Positions 21,360 through 22,293 of a stretch of DNA of 22,293 nt are shown one piece after another. Numbering within the stretch: the stretch's first letter is position 1; the number at the start of each line of letters is the position of its first letter. Source of the stretch: Sphingomonadales bacterium UBA6171 (GTDB lineage: Bacteria > Pseudomonadota > Alphaproteobacteria > Sphingomonadales > Sphingomonadaceae); contig DITZ01000117.1 of the NCBI GenBank assembly GCA_002422985.1, forward strand, positions 26,237 through 48,529. The letters are read 5' to 3'. The position numbers were made by a program, and so were the translations under genes. The notes beneath the pieces are model-generated. The model was not told the DNA's origin. It was given only the letters and a program-made list of their open reading frames with translations, and made no database searches.

Positions 21360-22293
21360 TCAATCGTCCGTCAGGAATGCCGGCAGGCCGGTGTCGCCTT
21401 CGGGGGCGTCGCCGCTGCGCTCGCGGCGCGGGCCACGATCACGGCCGCCCTCGCGGCTGCCGCCCTCGCGGCGCGGCCCGCGGTCGCCCCCTTCCCGCCG
21501 CGGACCACGATCAGCATCGCGGCTGCCGCCATCGCGGCGCGGGCCGCGGTCCGAACGCTCGCCGCCTTCGCGCGGCTCGCGCGCCGGGCGCGTGTCCGGC
21601 AGTTCCTCGCCGCTTTCCTGATCCACCAGGCGCATGGACAGCTTCACCTTGCCGCGATCATCGACACCGATAACCTTGACCTTGACCATCTGGCCTTCGG
21701 TCAGCACGTCCGACACCTTCTGCACGCGCTCATTCCTGATTTCAGAAATGTGGACCAGACCGTCCTTCGCACCCATGAAATTCACGAACGCGCCGAATTC
21801 CGGCATGCCGACAACCTTGCCGGAATAGATTTTGCCGACTTCGGCTTCCTGGGTGATCGACAGGATCCAGTTGCGGGCCGCTTCGATCTTGTCCGGATCG
21901 GACGAGGCGATCTTCACGGTGCCGTCATCGTCGATGTCCACCTTGGCGCCGGTCGTCGCCACGATTTCGCGGATGACCTTGCCGCCGGTGCCGATGATGT
22001 CGCGGATCTTGTCCTTCGGCACGCTCATCGTTTCGATGCGCGGGGCGTGGGCGGACATTTCCGTGCGCGTCTCGGTGATGGCCTTGGCCATTTCACCCAA
22101 TATGTGCGCGCGGCCTTCCTTGGCCTGCGCCAGCGCGACCTTCATTATCTCCTCGGTGATACCGGCGATCTTGATGTCCATCTGCAAAGAGGTGATGCCC
22201 TCCGACGTGCCGGCCACCTTGAAGTCCATGTCGCCAAATGCGTCCTCGGCACCGAGGATGTCGGTGAGCGCCGCGTAGCGGGTCTCCCCGTCA
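21360..22293 (-). CDS. pnp: Polyribonucleotide nucleotidyltransferase, C-terminal part
   Basis: PNPase, the phosphorolytic 3'-5' exoribonuclease of RNA turnover. The frame is open to the right edge, so only the last 310 residues are present. Visible in order: the end of the second RNase PH core ([14 protein letters not shown], then [20 protein letters not shown]), the KH domain with [15 protein letters not shown], and the S1 domain ([46 protein letters not shown]). The final 70 or so residues form an Arg/Gly-rich tail with repeated [12 protein letters not shown] units before an acidic LPAFLTDD end. Such tails in alphaproteobacteria may bind RNA or degradosome partners; this is inferred. It ends at the bidirectional terminator. 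Confidence 0.96.
   Translation of the reverse strand, partial: DGETRYAALTDILGAEDAFGDMDFKVAGTSEGITSLQMDIKIAGITEEIMKVALAQAKEGRAHILGEMAKAITETRTEMSAHAPRIETMSVPKDKIRDIIGTGGKVIREIVATTGAKVDIDDDGTVKIASSDPDKIEAARNWILSITQEAEVGKIYSGKVVGMPEFGAFVNFMGAKDGLVHISEIRNERVQKVSDVLTEGQMVKVKVIGVDDRGKVKLSMRLVDQESGEELPDTRPAREPREGGERSDRGPRRDGGSRDADRGPRREGGDRGPRREGGSREGGRDRGPRRERSGDAPEGDTGLPAFLTDD

Noticed and set aside
21421..21560. Direct repeats in the 3' part of pnp as another slippage minisatellite
   Set aside because: The units are irregular in length and sequence and encode the Arg/Gly-rich tail common in PNPases of this group, so I treat them as protein-level repeats.

Overview
The window is high-G+C, gene-dense DNA from an alphaproteobacterium, most likely a sphingomonad (Sphingomonadales). 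The evidence is a PEP-CTERM protein whose C-terminal anchor has the typical sphingomonad form (PEPASWAM followed by IIGFGLVGG and MRRK), a RibBX-type riboflavin gene, the argH-lptM-lysA order, a metZ-apaG pair and a pepA-holC pair. No rRNA, tRNA, CRISPR array, insertion sequence or phage gene was recognised. Both ends cut through genes: ribBX on the left and pnp on the right.

Layout from left to right. (1) Riboflavin: ribBX (partial) and ribH, forward. (2) A reverse TlpA-like lipoprotein whose start codon overlaps that of argH, which opens a tight forward run argH, lptM-like lipoprotein, lysA, galU, siroheme synthase and a CitE-like CoA lyase. (3) A less G+C-rich PEP-CTERM surface protein, forward. 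(4) A reverse YgfZ-type folate-binding protein, divergent from a forward cluster of a dihydroorotase-like protein, leucyl aminopeptidase and the DNA polymerase III chi subunit. (5) A reverse pair: a stand-alone lipoyl-domain protein and an exported Mn-type superoxide dismutase. (6) A divergent forward gene encoding a trypsin-like protease fused to a NucA-type nuclease, then glpD. (7) A reverse coupled pair: a membrane-anchored glutathione peroxidase and an MliC-like lipoprotein. (8) Forward metZ-apaG-lysR with overlapping start and stop codons. (9) A bidirectional terminator and the 3' part of pnp, reverse.

Most genes are central metabolism (riboflavin, arginine, lysine, methionine, pyrimidine, siroheme, nucleotide sugar) in short, tightly packed transcription units. 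A scattered envelope-stress set is also present: exported superoxide dismutase, anchored peroxidase, putative lysozyme inhibitor and thioredoxin-like lipoprotein.

The best candidate for an undescribed system is the 716-residue protease-nuclease fusion at 13992-16142. It has an intact His-Asp-Ser triad, an intact DRGH nuclease centre, a Pro/Gln/Ala-rich hinge and no visible export signal. The second unusual signal is a series of short tandem duplications (18, 27 and 30 bp units, in frame where they fall in genes) in ygfZ, holC and the end of glpD, plus a 16-bp-period repeat beside ygfZ. Degenerate or reduced enzymes (RibBX, the siroheme synthase, a dihydroorotase with Gln in place of a metal-ligand His, a short LysR) are also noted.
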